Positions 36,070 to 46,969 of a stretch of DNA of 64,000 bases are shown one piece after another (positions within the stretch are counted from its first letter, which is position 1; each line of letters opens with the position of its first letter). The notes below the pieces were generated by a model. The model ran no database searches. It had not been told where the DNA came from and saw nothing but the letters and a program-made list of their open reading frames with translations. Where the stretch lies: positions 96,582,015 to 96,646,014 of the forward strand of contig NC_057823.1 in NCBI RefSeq assembly GCF_910594005.1, given 5' to 3'. This DNA comes from Cervus elaphus (Eukaryota > Chordata > Mammalia > Artiodactyla > Cervidae). The position numbers and the translations under genes are program-made.

Positions 36070-36683
36070 AAATTAATGCCTGCCCTAGGGAAAGATCTTT
36101 TGTTTCATAAGTTAAGTAGCTAAAGAACTAGATGAGCTTTTGTCTTATTTCAGAGACATCAAAAGTAAAATCCAAACTGGAGGAGCCAATTTCCGATTGG
36201 ACCACAGAACTTGGTGTGCCTGAGCCTCCTACCTGCTCTAAGAGACTTGCAGACTCCCAGGTTGCTTCTCCAGACAGAATGTCATAGACTTGGGCTTACA
36301 TACAGAGTAAGGGTAGAATGAAGGGAGCAGGATCCTATTTGTGGTCTGAGGTGGAGTTTTTTTGTTTTTTTTTTTTTTTAATACAAGAAGATCTGAGTAG
36401 AGGAGCTCCCAGAAGAAAGACTCATGGATAAAGAAAAAAAATCCTCAGATCTCAGGGTAAAGTAGAGAGATTAACATCCAGAAAATACCTATAAGGACAC
36501 TTCTAATTAATTCCTTAAAACCTTTCACTTTGGGACTTTGGGAAGAGTCAAAATGAATAAGAGCTTTACATTTCCCTTTCAATTTACTTATGGTAGTCAT
36601 CCTATATACTTAACACACATAAACACTTGTACCAATATGTTAATTTTCTTAGGAAAGGAAGAGATAGGTGGCAACACACAAGG

Positions 36684-36784
36684 TTGCCATTTCCTTCTCC
36701 AGGGGATCTTCCCAATCCAGGGATTGAACCCAGGTCTCCTGCATTACAGGCAGACGCTTTTCCATCTGAGTCACCAGGGAGATT
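36684..36784 (-). mobile_element. Bov-tA head-only fragment
   Basis: Reverse-strand tRNA-like head ending at GTTGCCATTTCCTTCTCC. Near-matching flanks AACACACAAGG (36673-36683) and AACACAAAGG (36785-36794) may be the target duplication. Confidence 0.85.
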
Positions 36785-36794
36785 AACACAAAGG

Positions 36795-37609
36795 GAGGTC
36801 TTGCTCTATCCCACCTCCTTCAGTGGAGAAAACACATCTCCTATTTAGAGCCTTTGGGATTATTTGGGTGGCTGAGCAGTACCCTTCTCATTTGGGTACT
36901 GACAATGAGATGGAAAGATGAAACAGAGGAGTGATCTTTTTCCTCAGTCATTTCTCTTAGTGTTTTTATTGGAACATGACTGGTCTTTTAAATAGCATAA
37001 CTAAATCATACAAGATAATTCAGAAACATTCACTAAAAATTGTTATTAACTTATAAACTAAAATATTGCAAATAATATAATTTCAATACAAAAAATAATC
37101 TTTAGAACATGGATGATTAAGTCCTGGCATAAACAAGTTTTTTCCTCTCTGAATGCCTTTAAGAATATTATATATTTTACTTGTGTGGAGTGGTTTATGA
37201 CTAAACAGAAAATCTGCAAATTAGATGGAGAGGAGGAATTTTAAGGTTTTACCCTGCTATGTGATCAGATTTTGTTTTAGGAAGCTCACTGATAATAACA
37301 GAGTCAGGAACAACAATAACCTGGTAACAAAATTATATACAGCACTATATAAATTAAAATTGTATATCTAAGGCACTAACAATGAGAATGGAGAAAATGG
37401 ATAAGAAAATGTGACATGATTTAATAAAAAATGGTATTGTTAAATTCTGAGATGATTCTCAGGTTTCTTCTGGCTTGGATGGTTATACGGATGATAGTTC
37501 CATTTACTGATTTTTTTAAAAAAAGGAGATTTTAAGGAGAAGGCAGCTCTATTTTGGACATATGAAGACTAAGATGTCTAATGAAGCACTCAAAGGAAAA
37601 TGCCTAGTA
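36795..37609. other. AT-rich intergenic stretch
   Basis: No gene or repeat recognised. Confidence 0.5.
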
Positions 37610-37619
37610 GGTAATTGGT

Positions 37620-37659
37620 GGTGGTTTTCGTTCTGTCACTAAATTGTGTACAACTCTTT
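37620..37659 (-). mobile_element. 40-bp SINE tail insertion with target duplication
   Basis: The reverse complement starts AAAGAGTTGTACACAATTTA and follows the Bov-tA/BovB tail (consensus-like AAAGAGTCGGACACGACTTA). Perfect 10-bp repeats GGTAATTGGT flank it at 37610-37619 and 37660-37669. Confidence 0.8.
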
Positions 37660-37669
37660 GGTAATTGGT

Positions 37670-37960
37670 TATGAGTTCAAATGCCCCAGCACACCACGGA
37701 ACTACTAGTATTTGCTGCCGCTGCTTCGGGCAATTCAGTTGGTTGGGGATTGTCAGGAAGAAATAAACTCCTTGGCTTTTGATCTGCTGGCTGTCCCCTG
37801 GGAGGAGCAGTGGAATGACTGCCTGAGGGCAGGTGGTGCAGCCTGCCCCGGTTTTCATTATCTCCCACCTCTTGGACTTTCAGGCTGAGTGATGCTTCTC
37901 CACTGACCTCACTATTTCTGTTAGTATCTGTGAGTGACACAGGTTACCATTGTCTTAACT
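37670..37960. other. GC-richer unassigned island
   Basis: Around 290 bp with clearly higher GC than its surroundings. Overlapping minus-strand frames of 84 and 87 codons cover it in two frames. I recognise no protein and no repeat. It may be an old exon, regulatory element or unrecognised repeat. Confidence 0.3.
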
Positions 37961-38091
37961 GATTATTCCGGGGAATAAGTGAGGACAGAATTTAAATGCT
38001 CCATCTCAGCCCCTCCTTCTACAGCAGTGTAGGAACATTTTGCTATGTGCTATTCTTACTGCTATTCTGCTATCCTTACCACTCCTGTGAC

Positions 38092-38141
<50 letters not shown>

Positions 38142-38160
38142 CACACGTGCACACACACAC
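38092..38160. repeat. (CA)n microsatellite, interrupted
   Basis: About 34 CA-type units with AA, GC and GT interruptions. It explains the His/Thr-rich chance frames that cover it. Confidence 0.96.
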
Positions 38161-39104
38161 TATATCAGGATGGTCTTTTTTATTTTCTTTCTTTTTTTTT
38201 TTTTTAGTATTGGTTTCCTTGGGACTTTGCATTCTCTTTAATGTTAGTTCTTCAGATCCATGTTTCTATCCTGTTTTTATCCTGTTTCTTTCGTGGGCTG
38301 ATTTTTGAGTGAGCCAACAGCTCATGCTGGTTGGCCATCTTGTCAGGATTTCAGGGCATTAAAAATCAGTAATGTCCATCTCATTTGTAATTCTTCTGAA
38401 GTAACAGTCACTATGATCTTTTCTGAAGTTCGGACTTCTTGTTATCCTTCACCTTATGCAGTATTTACTCCTCAGTGACAACTTTTCAGCTCTAATTCTG
38501 TACTGTCTTGGCAACTACAAAAAATACATACAACTGGAAATGTTCAGTGCCAGCATTATTATCATTTGTTGAATATCAATAACATTTAAGTCAAAAGTAT
38601 GATATGGACCCAAACATTTCCATTTAAATGAAGAGCAAGATTAGCGTCTTTCCCAAGTTACCCTTAGTAAATTTGCCCTTAGTAAATTTGCATTTAAAAA
38701 GGCATTGTGGGTACATGTTTTTTAAGCAGAATCTTTCAAGAAGTTTTATTAGGTTTACTTCAATTTCAGAAGATTTTCACATGATACATTGGGTCCTGTA
38801 GTGAAAATATTTCTGGGAATATTTTTATCTGTAGCATCAATGAGAAAAATAATATAGAGACTAAATTGCAATTTTCTTTTTCCATTTCTTGCTGAACTAT
38901 GGCACAAAACCATCTCTATCACCTCAGTTTCTTTGTATTCAAACAGCTACCCCTTTGTCAAGCCCAGCGCTATAGAAATGAGGACTGGCTTGTGTTTCTG
39001 AAGCATTTGTGACACTCCTGTAAAACTGGAGACATCAGTGTATCTGTAGTTTTGTCTGCTAATAAAAGCCCTAGCTTCTGCTGTCTCTTTTCTCAAATTA
39101 GGTA
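38161..39104. other. AT-rich intergenic stretch
   Basis: No gene recognised. T run at 38191-38205. Confidence 0.5.
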
Positions 39105-39290
39105 GACTAATTGAATCCACTATTTATTGCTGCCTAACAAACCACCCTAAATATTTGTGGCATAAAACAGCAAGTATTTTTTTTTTTTTCTTTTTTCTCA
39201 CAAGTCTATGTGAGCTGAACAGGCCAGGATCAGTCTTAGCTGGATTTCTCCATGTATCTGCAGTCAGCTGGTAGCTTGATTAGTAACAAC
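39105..39290. mobile_element. Ancient interspersed repeat, family not assigned
   Basis: The strings ATTGCTGCCTAACAAACCACC and GTGGCATAAAACAGCAAG, followed by a T run and CTCACAAGTCTATGTGAGC, fit a well-known old mammalian repeat with 'ATTGCTGCATAACAAATCACC'. I cannot assign its class with confidence. Confidence 0.5.
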
Positions 39291-39539
39291 AGGGGTGACT
39301 CAGCTCTGTGTTGTCTTTATCCAGCAGGCCAGCCCAGGCTTGTCTGTAAGGCGGCAGTATACGTTTCAAACAAAGAACTTGAATCATGTACGCCCCTCGG
39401 AGCCAAGGCTTAGAATTGGCACAACATTTCCACTGTTGGTCAGAGCAAATCCCAAGAGCAGCTCGGATTCACAGGGAAGAGGTGGAGATGCAGATGTAGA
39501 GAACGGACTTGTGCTCAGAGTGGGGGAAGGAGAGAGTGG

Positions 39540-39805
39540 GATGATGAAGTAGCATCGGCATATATTTACCATCATGTGTAAGGTAGGCGGCTGGCGGGAA
39601 GTTGTTATATAACACAGGGAGCCCAGCCCCGAGCTCCGTGATGACCTAGAGGGACAGGATGAAGGGAGGAGCGGGAGACTCAAGGCGGAGGGGATATATG
39701 TATGGTTACGCTGAGTCTTGTTGTATGGCAGAAACCAACACAACACTTTAAAGCAATTTTCCTCCCATTAAAAAATAAATGTAAAAAAAATAAAATAAAG
39801 ACTGG
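39540..39805 (+). mobile_element. Bovid L1 3' end with A-rich tail
   Basis: The strings ACACAGGGAGCCCAG, GTGATGACCTAGAGGG, GGGGATATATGTATGG and TTGTATGGCAGAAACCAAC, then an A-rich tail, match the terminal pattern of bovid L1. It ends about 80 bp upstream of the CpG island. Confidence 0.78.
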
Positions 39806-39884
39806 AGAGGAGCAGGCTTGCACTCTGAAGTCCGTGCTCTCTCCACTCTCCCAGAAGCGCCTTTGGTGGGACTGCTTTTAAAGG

Positions 39885-40165
39885 GTTCTCGTCAGCGTGG
39901 AGGGGCTGGAGTTCTCTGGAGTCTGGCGCTGCTGCTGACGCTCCGGAATCGCGGTCCCAGGCGAATCACTGCTGCGCAACGTGATGCCGCCGCCGCCGCG
40001 TCCAACTGCAGCGTGTGAGCCGCGCTTCCACACACCGCCGCTGAGCCAAGGGGCCAGTCCCCGCCGTTTGCACTAGGAACTCTGGTCTGAAGTGTGGGTG
40101 CAAGGCTTTGCGCCGCAGCACATGAACAAGTGAAACTAGGCGGAACGCGAAGGAAAGGGGGGAAG
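39885..40165. promoter_or_regulatory. CpG island, candidate promoter / first exon
   Basis: I count about 27 CpG dinucleotides in roughly 280 bp, against a surrounding sequence almost without CpG. It includes a GCC trinucleotide run (about 39988-40001). A TATA-like TTTTAAA lies at 39875-39881. A good splice-donor candidate, GAGGG|GTAAGC, follows on the plus strand with the intron starting at 40261, so a mostly non-coding first exon of some 350 bp is conceivable. Two overlapping Ala/Arg-rich open frames on opposite strands have no recognised similarity. The identity and strand of any transcript remain unknown. Confidence 0.6.
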
Positions 40166-40275
40166 AAAAGGTTAGACTTTATTTTACCACGCAAATTCTC
40201 ATTTCCTGGGAATTGTTAAGGGACTTTACCTGTGACAACCTCACTCCTTTTTGCCGAGGGGTAAGCACTGTTTAT

Positions 40276-40383
40276 GGACACGAACTTGGGCAAACTTCGG
40301 GAGATGGTGAGGTACCGGGAGGCCTGGCGTGCTGCAGTCCATGGGGTTGCAAAGAGTCCGCCACGACCGGGCAACTGAACAAC
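40276..40383 (+). mobile_element. BovB 3' tip
   Basis: About 108 bp from ATGGACACGAACTTGGGC to CAACTGAACAAC, the same variant as the end of the 13852 copy (GAACTTGGGCAAACTTCGGG). The left flank CACTGTT recurs to the right, see the stacked SINE at 40395. Confidence 0.85.
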
Positions 40384-40394
40384 AAACAGTGTTA

Positions 40395-40609
40395 GGTGGT
40401 GCTAGTGGTAAAGAACCCGCCTGTCAATGAAGAAGACATAAGAGACAAGGGCCCTGCCCTGGGTTGGGAAGATCCCCCGGAAGAGGGCATGGCAACCCAC
40501 CCCAGTATTCTTGCCTGGAGAATCCCCATGGACAGAGGAGCCTGGTGGGCTGTAGTCCATAGTGTCGCAAAGAGTCAGACACCACAAGCAACTTAGCCTA
40601 CACACATGC
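40395..40609 (+). mobile_element. Bov-tA SINE next to the BovB tip
   Basis: A full-length, somewhat diverged Bov-tA: head GGTGGTGCTAGTGGTAAAG, body, tail CACACATGC. 11-bp target duplications AAACAGTGTTA (40384-40394) and AAACACTGTTA (40610-40620) with one mismatch. Confidence 0.9.
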
Positions 40610-40620
40610 AAACACTGTTA

Positions 40621-41726
40621 CTACTGTTTCAGCAAAAGTAAGAATTGAATTCTATGTGCTTAATATAGAACTCTGGAAATTACATCCAGAGAGCTCTGCA
40701 TGAAGAATTATTTTACAGAAAATCTGTTTGACTCTTAACACTGCACATACCAGACAATTTATATGAATGCATCAAGGCTTGGCGGCAAGTAAATAAAAAC
40801 TCTTTCACCTATCAGCTGAATTTAATTTAGCAACAGCAAATGTTCATCTACCTATATTCATCATTTTTAATGGTGTTCCTCTGAAGTGCCTCATGGTAAT
40901 TCTCTAAATGTCTTTCCTACAGTTAACTGGAAAGTCATTATTTTATTTTAATTAGGAAGTTGTGGCTTGCACACCATCAGAGAAAATCTTTCTTACCTGG
41001 TATAAGGAGATTTTTCAATTAAAATTGTCCCAATTTTAGTACAGAAGAAACTTGCCTAATTAACAAATAGAGGTTGAAAATGAAACTACATTTTGTTTCA
41101 TTCTAGTAAACATTAGCTTAGTTAACTTTTCATTGTCCTCTGTGGAAGCTCTTCATTGTGAGGTTTAAATAAAGGGAGAATCTGTATTTTCCTTGCTATT
41201 ACCTGAAAATGGTTGACATGACTATGGTTAGTTAAATGTGTTTAAATATCAAGGGCACACACTGCCTCTTCTGAGGCACAAGACTGGCTCTACCCAAGGT
41301 ACTTAAGTAGGAAGAATTTATGTATGTATCCACAGTCTCTCTTCTCCAACATTATTCCAATCTTTCCCTCTCTTATCCAACTTCCTCTGAGGTATTGTGT
41401 CCACATGGCTTTTTCCATCTTTCCCTTGTCTCCACCTGCTCTCAGAAAATCACTGACATAAAGAAAACATGATTAATAAGCATTAGAACTGTTCCTTCCA
41501 ATGGTCAACAGGTTTTAGTCTGTATTCTGGATCATCATCTAACATTAGAGGTCCCTAACTGATGGCTTTCTGCCATCATTGGCTTCCAGATGTTTGCAAA
41601 ACATTTTGACCTAGTTGCTAGCATTTAGAAATAAGGAGACATTGTAAGAAACTTCAGATTGTTGATAGCTCTTGAGAGATCTGAATATCTAGCAATCCTA
41701 GGCCCACCCTCTTGGACGGCAGCAGC
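40621..41726. other. AT-rich intergenic stretch
   Basis: No gene or repeat recognised. Confidence 0.5.
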
Positions 41727-41935
41727 TGGGTGAGGATAGAGCTGTCAGATAAAATACGGGATGCCTGGTTAAATTAGAATTTAGGTAAACAACAAATAAT
41801 GTGGGAATATAAGTCTATCCCATGCAATAATTGGGGTATAATTGTATTAAATAAGTAGAGGTTTATCTCTTGTTTATCTGAAATTCTAATTGAACTGGAC
41901 ATCTGTATTTTTGTTTGCTAAATGTGACAGGCCTA
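41727..41935. mobile_element. Palindromic MITE-like DNA transposon fossil
   Basis: The left half (GTCAGATAAAATACGGGATG, then TTAGAATTTAGGTAAACAA) and the right half (TTGTTTATCTGAAATTCTAA, then TACAGATG in reverse) are inverted copies around a central TCCCATGCAATAATTGGGG. This is the layout of a palindromic miniature DNA transposon known across mammals. I do not assign a family name. Confidence 0.6.
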
Positions 41936-43959
41936 TCTGAGGATGAGTAGTGACTTCTCACCTTAGATAGGGCGGTTTGCAGCAGATCCACTGAGCCCAC
42001 TTTGCTTCTTTATGACTTGAAAGGTTTTGTGATTTTGCCACTGTCTTACATAACTGAGTCTCAAATAGTATTTCAGTTCTTAATTCTACAAACTGAGTGT
42101 TATTATTTTAGCAAAAATTATCCCAGGAAAGTACCTGTCAGGTGTGAGGGTCCTTGTTCCATGGACTCCTTTCCCACCTGTCCTTTCACAGGTCTCAACA
42201 GTGGCCACTAGAGTGGGGCCTGGGACTCTATCTATTCTGACCATCTTTTAGCTTTTTCAATGGTCACCCTGTCAATAAAGCAACAGTGAAGGGTCCTGGT
42301 TTCAGACCAGTGAGAAGGATTTAAATCTTGAGGGTTTCCTTTTAAGCCAGTAATTATGCCTCTGTGATTAGATTCTAAACCTAGAATCTAGGGGGGGAAA
42401 TGTTGGGGCAGAAAAAATATTTATGGTATTTATACTTAAAATTACTAAAATGTGGAGCCAATCATAATTCTTAACAATGGGGATACAGGAAGAGTGAAAT
42501 AAATTGTCCCACATCACTTCTGTGGGCTAGTTTATCCCTATTAATTCCTTCTGTGAAGTGCTTAGAATCCTATGGAAAATGCCAGAGTTGAGTAATAGGA
42601 AATCCCTATGGGGAATTGTACATAGAGTATTATCATATTATGTAAAGGACCAAATGCCCAGAATAAAAGACAACTGGATAGAAATAAAATCAAAATGATA
42701 TATTGTTGGTTTTCTGTGGTTGCTGGAATTATGGAGCTTGCTTTTCTTTATTCTGTACCCCCCCCAATTTTTCTATAATGAGTATGTATTATATGTATTT
42801 CTACAACAACATTTTGAGTTTCTAGTAATTTTTTGAATTTTTATACCTATATGAAGATTCTATTGGATCTTTATGTCTTAATTTTGTCTATGGTCTTATT
42901 ACAGTAGATATCAGAAACTACAGTGAATTATAAGATAGACTACCATGAAGGTTTTGCAAAAAGTAGGTGGCCAAGCATTTGTTATATAGTTCTTAGAAGT
43001 CCCTTACTTACAATGTTGGTATAGAGAGTGGAGAAAAGAGTTTAGGAAAGAGTTTGTGGAGAGAATATTTTGGAAAAATCCCATCCCCCGAATCCTGGGA
43101 AAGAGGTTGAGGATTTCTGCCTGCTACCTTAAACCTAGCAAGAAACTGCAATAGAACCATTAAGAGAGTTGCATATACAGATGCTTCTTGTGATCTGAGG
43201 GGTGCAAAGAACAATGTCTAAGTCCCACGTGAGAATATCTAAAAGCAAAAATGGGCTGGTTTGCCCCTCAGTGGTAAGGGAAAGGAGAGGTGGCTGCGTG
43301 GGTCACCTGCATTTTTAGAGTTTGTCAGCGTTAGAGGGATCAGAAATGTTTTCTGTGAATGGATGGGGTCCACATGCACCACAGAGGACCAGCATGGGAG
43401 GTATCATAAATCCTGCCTCATAGGGCCTCCTAGAGAGGTAGACAAGCCTCAGGACAGAGAAACTATAGCCAAGGATTTCTTGTGCCTGCAGGAGGAGAAA
43501 GCTATGAGTCAGAAAAGATTGCATATCAAGGGCCCCAGTGGGAGAGTCCACAAGAATGTTTATTAAAGAGCAGATTTTATACATTGTCTGAGTCCAGAGA
43601 GCACTTGACGTATTTCCAGCTTGTGACATTTCCAGCCAAGTCAGAACTTGCCAGTCACCCCAACTCCCCTCCTTTCTATTTTCCAGCTTTGAAAGGCTCA
43701 GAAGCTAGAGACAGCAAAATAACATGGGGAAAGGAGTTTAGATAGAAAGACAATGGCTATCATCTTCCCAGAGGGAGGTGGAGTAGCCGTGATTTTGATT
43801 CACATCGAAAGAGTTGAGTGTTACATGGCATCAGACATTTTAAATACAGAAGTCAGGCTGTTTCTGACTTGAAATTACCAAAGGTAGCAGTCACAGAAGA
43901 TGGTCTGTTGGTATTTCCTTGGTTTGTATTTTTATCCTGCATAATAAGCTGATAGCTTT
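41936..43959. other. Mostly unassigned; old L1-like 3' piece at 42640-42800
   Basis: Around 42700-42790 the strings TTCTGTGGTTGCTGGAATTATGG and TTTTTCTATAATGAGTATG resemble an old LINE 3' end (low confidence). The 43228-43745 part has slightly higher GC and overlapping frames of 87-104 codons on both strands; none is recognised and I treat them as chance. Confidence 0.4.
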
Positions 43960-44367
43960 CAAACAGAAGCACCTGCACCTCTTACCTAAAGGCTTTTTCT
44001 TATGCCACTAACTTTCTTTACATATGAGCTGGGTATTGCCAGGTAGTTAATACTCATCCCTCCATGAGCAGCCCTCATTCAATGACGGACTGATGGTAAA
44101 TGACGGAAAACTAGCCCAGCTCCCTGACATCAGATGGGATGACCTTAAAGTGTGTGTTATCCTCTTACTCAGTGCTTCCCACTGGGACTGAGCTCCAAGT
44201 GGCTTTTGCTGTTACCTGTTCCATATGGCATCCTTTTTGCTTTTTAATCTTTCCTATCTCATTTTCCCACCCTTCTATCAGTGCTTCCTGGGATCACCTT
44301 GCAAATAACTACCTTCATTAAATTATGTTTCAAAGTATGCTTCTTGGGAAACCCAATCTATAATAGG
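43960..44367 (+). mobile_element. Likely ERV-L-type LTR (3' part visible)
   Basis: It sits directly before a PBS-like TGGTACCAGAAGTGGTCA and has an ATTAAA polyadenylation-type signal at about 44317. The end TTCTTGGGAAACCCAATCTA resembles the end of old MaLR/ERV-L LTRs. The start is not defined; 43960 is a guess. Confidence 0.5.
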
Positions 44368-45299
44368 TGGTACCAGAAGTGGTCATAGTATACAGGCCCT
44401 AAAGTTGGGTTGTGGAATTGAATCACTAATAGCTATTTCAAGTAGTCCCTGGAGTGATGATCATTCCTGACATGGTGTCGTATCAAAATTACTAAAGCTC
44501 ATTTACAGGGAACTGAGACTGAATAAATGTAGAAGATGCCTTTGTTGATGCAGTGTCTCAAGTACTTCATGATATAGACATGATGGTAGTTATAATACTT
44601 GAAATATTTTTGGCTGTTAGTTGCCATTGAAATGTTGAAAGAATAAACTGGAAGTCTCAGTTCACCTATCAACTCAAGGATAGGCAGCATTAAAAAGATA
44701 CTTCTTTCACATAGCCAGAGAATATAGTGTAAAAATCAGACACAGGTACTAATAGTGAGACAAGCAGAGTTATAAAGAAGGTTGAATTTGTATTAATGGA
44801 AAATTGAATGGAACTAATGGAAAATTTTCTAAGTTTTGCTAAAATCAGAATTTCCTAAGTTCTAAATGTGAAATCAAAATCCTGATAGATAATAGCAAAA
44901 TCCTGAGTCCTGGGGCACTTGATAATATTAAATCCCTAGATTCTTCTGAATCCTATGAGCCAATGAGCCCCATCCCCCTTAATAGAGAAGAACAGCTTCT
45001 AATGCTGGAATACCATGCAAAGACTTCACCTGAGGTTAAATTTTCACCTCAGAAAATTTAAGGGAATTTAAGAAAATTTAAGATGATGCCTTCTTTCCCT
45101 TAATTATGTCCTTGAATCTTTCCATTGCTTCTAAACCAATAACTAGGGTCAAATCTTATCAGGGAAATATTGATTCACCAAAGAAGCAGTTACTTGAGGA
45201 AAGAAGTACTTTCCCGTATACAAAACAAGATTGCTTATTAAAAGCTGCAGATCTGGTTAATATATGCTGATAAGAACTAGGGGAACATATCTGAAAATA

Positions 45300-45500
45300 G
45301 ATTTTAACAGTAATACAGAATATATTTTGGATATATAAATAAGTGAAATAAGTCAGACAGAGATAAATACCTTGTGATCTTTCTTACATGTGGAATCTTA
45401 AAGAAACAAGCAGAAAACCAAGCTCATATATACAGAGAACAGATTGGTGGTTGCAAGAGATGGAGTGGGCAGTGATGGGAGAAATGGGTAAACGTTTTTT
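45300..45500 (+). mobile_element. Old L1 3' fragment
   Basis: The order AAGTGAAATAAGTCAGACAG, ATGTGGAATCTTAAAG, ACAGAGAACAGATTGGTGG and GGGAGAAATGGGTAAA matches the L1 ORF2 end / 3' UTR. Its tail is a T-rich run and a GATA-type repeat at 45527-45566. Confidence 0.75.
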
Positions 45501-45526
45501 TTTTCAGTTTAAATAGATTGAATATA

Positions 45527-45566
45527 AATAAATATAGATAGATAGATGATTTATAAATAGATAGAT
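45527..45566. repeat. GATA-type short tandem repeat
   Basis: Imperfect TAGA units (AGATAGATAGATGA, then ATAGATAGATAA). Confidence 0.75.
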
Positions 45567-45921
45567 AATTTTAAAGTCTATGAGATGAAGGCATCGTCCC
45601 ATGACTCAGGATTCAAAAGAAGGATAATTGGAGCCTATTTCATTCTGTATCTAGCCCTGCTCTTTGAAGTATGGAGACAATAATGACTTCTAGTAAGTGA
45701 GGTAGTGCTGTGGAACTGCTTTAGAGAATTATTGATCAAGTGGTCAAAAGTCTCAGGGAACAGGGGCATTATAATTGATTAATAATGTCCAGGAAACACA
45801 TAGCTGCCTATGTGCTTTTGTAGATGCAACATGATTATTTCTTCCCATAAGCAACATGAACACAGCAGTGAAGGGGACATATGCATGGTTAGGAAGTTAC
45901 CAGGAGATTACTATGGATCTG

Positions 45922-46128
45922 GGGCTTCACAGGTGGCTCTAGTGGTAAAGAACCAGCTTGCCAATGCAGGAGATGTAAGAGATACAGTTTCAATCCCTCG
46001 GTCGTGAAGATTCCTGGAGGAAGGCATGGAAGCCCACTCCAGTTTTCTTGCCTGGAGAATCCCATGGAGGAGCCTGGTGGGCTACAATCCATAGAGTCAC
46101 AAAGAGCTGGACATGACGGAAGCAACTT
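45922..46128 (+). mobile_element. Bov-tA SINE
   Basis: Full-length plus-strand copy: head GGCTTCACAGGTGGCTCTAG, B-box remnant GTTTCAATCCC (mutated), body and tail GAAGCAACTTAGTATATATAG. Moderately diverged. Confidence 0.9.
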
Positions 46129-46403
46129 AGTATATATAGTACATATAGTATCTATGTGTACTGTACATCTGGGCCCCTGGTATCTGTGGGGTTGATAGGA
46201 ATACCAAATGCCAGAGGTAAGGTGATAGCACTTAATAGTCAAAACCAAGATGAAATACAGTGTGGGGGAGCATGGGCAGCATGGGATTTAGAAAGCCTTG
46301 ATTGACTGGGATTTCTGTATTTGGCTACTATATGCTCAGTTTGAGATTATGGTTATGCTAAGTTTGAGATGGTTGAACAGCAATCAAGGATACTGATTGC
46401 CTC

Positions 46404-46672
46404 ATGCTGCTGCTGCTGCTGCTAAGTTGCTTCAGTCGTGTCCGACTCTGTGTGACCCCATAGACAGCAGCCCACCAGGCTTCTCCGTCCCTGGGATCCT
46501 CCAGGCAAGAATACTGAAGTGGGTTGCCATTTCCTTCTCCATGCATGCATGCTAAGTCGCTTCAGTCATGTCCAACTCTCTGCAACCCCATGGACAGCAG
46601 CCCACCAGGCTCCCTCTGGCCACAGAATTCTCTAGGCAAGAATACTGGAGTGGGTTGCCATTTCCTTCTCCA
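46404..46672 (-). mobile_element. Bov-A2 SINE (two Bov-A bodies in tandem)
   Basis: Two reverse-oriented Bov-A units, about 46404-46540 and 46548-46672, each running from GTCGCTTCAGTC- to GGTTGCCATTTCCTTCTCC. A short TGC repeat tail lies at 46405-46424. No tRNA-like head, as expected for Bov-A2. Confidence 0.9.
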
Positions 46673-46969
46673 GATTGCCTCATAGGACCAGGAAAAGTCA
46701 AGAACAAGGGAAAGAAAGTTAAAGTCTTTCATTGCAATGGAAAATTATAATTCTTTTATCAGATTCCACACTTGACCTAATTCTCAAACCCAGAGGCCAT
46801 AGAATGAAAAGGAGACCAGTCCCTTTGGGAAAATACTCTATATCCCATAGCATGTCTTAGCAATTATCCCAATCCTTCTGCAAGGGGATCTATGGCCATT
46901 TTCCAGAATAATGACTTGGCTTTTAAAAAAGGCAGTAGTCAAATTATTTGATGATAATTGGGGGACAGG

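Noticed and set aside
38045..38308. His/Thr-repeat protein
   Set aside because: Translation of a (CA)n microsatellite in two frames.
39818..40194. Ala/Arg-rich proteins encoded in the CpG island
   Set aside because: Frames on opposite strands are open because of the GCC run and high GC; neither has a recognisable domain. The island itself is kept as a feature.
40224..40236. Minus-strand splice donor CACAG|GTAAAG
   Set aside because: A good match, but its exon would lie on the far side of the island from any transcript leaving it in that direction. The plus-strand donor at 40261 fits better.
43261..43745. Overlapping frames of 87-104 codons on both strands as small genes
   Set aside because: They conflict with one another across strands and frames, have no recognised similarity, and the mild GC rise alone explains the lack of stops.
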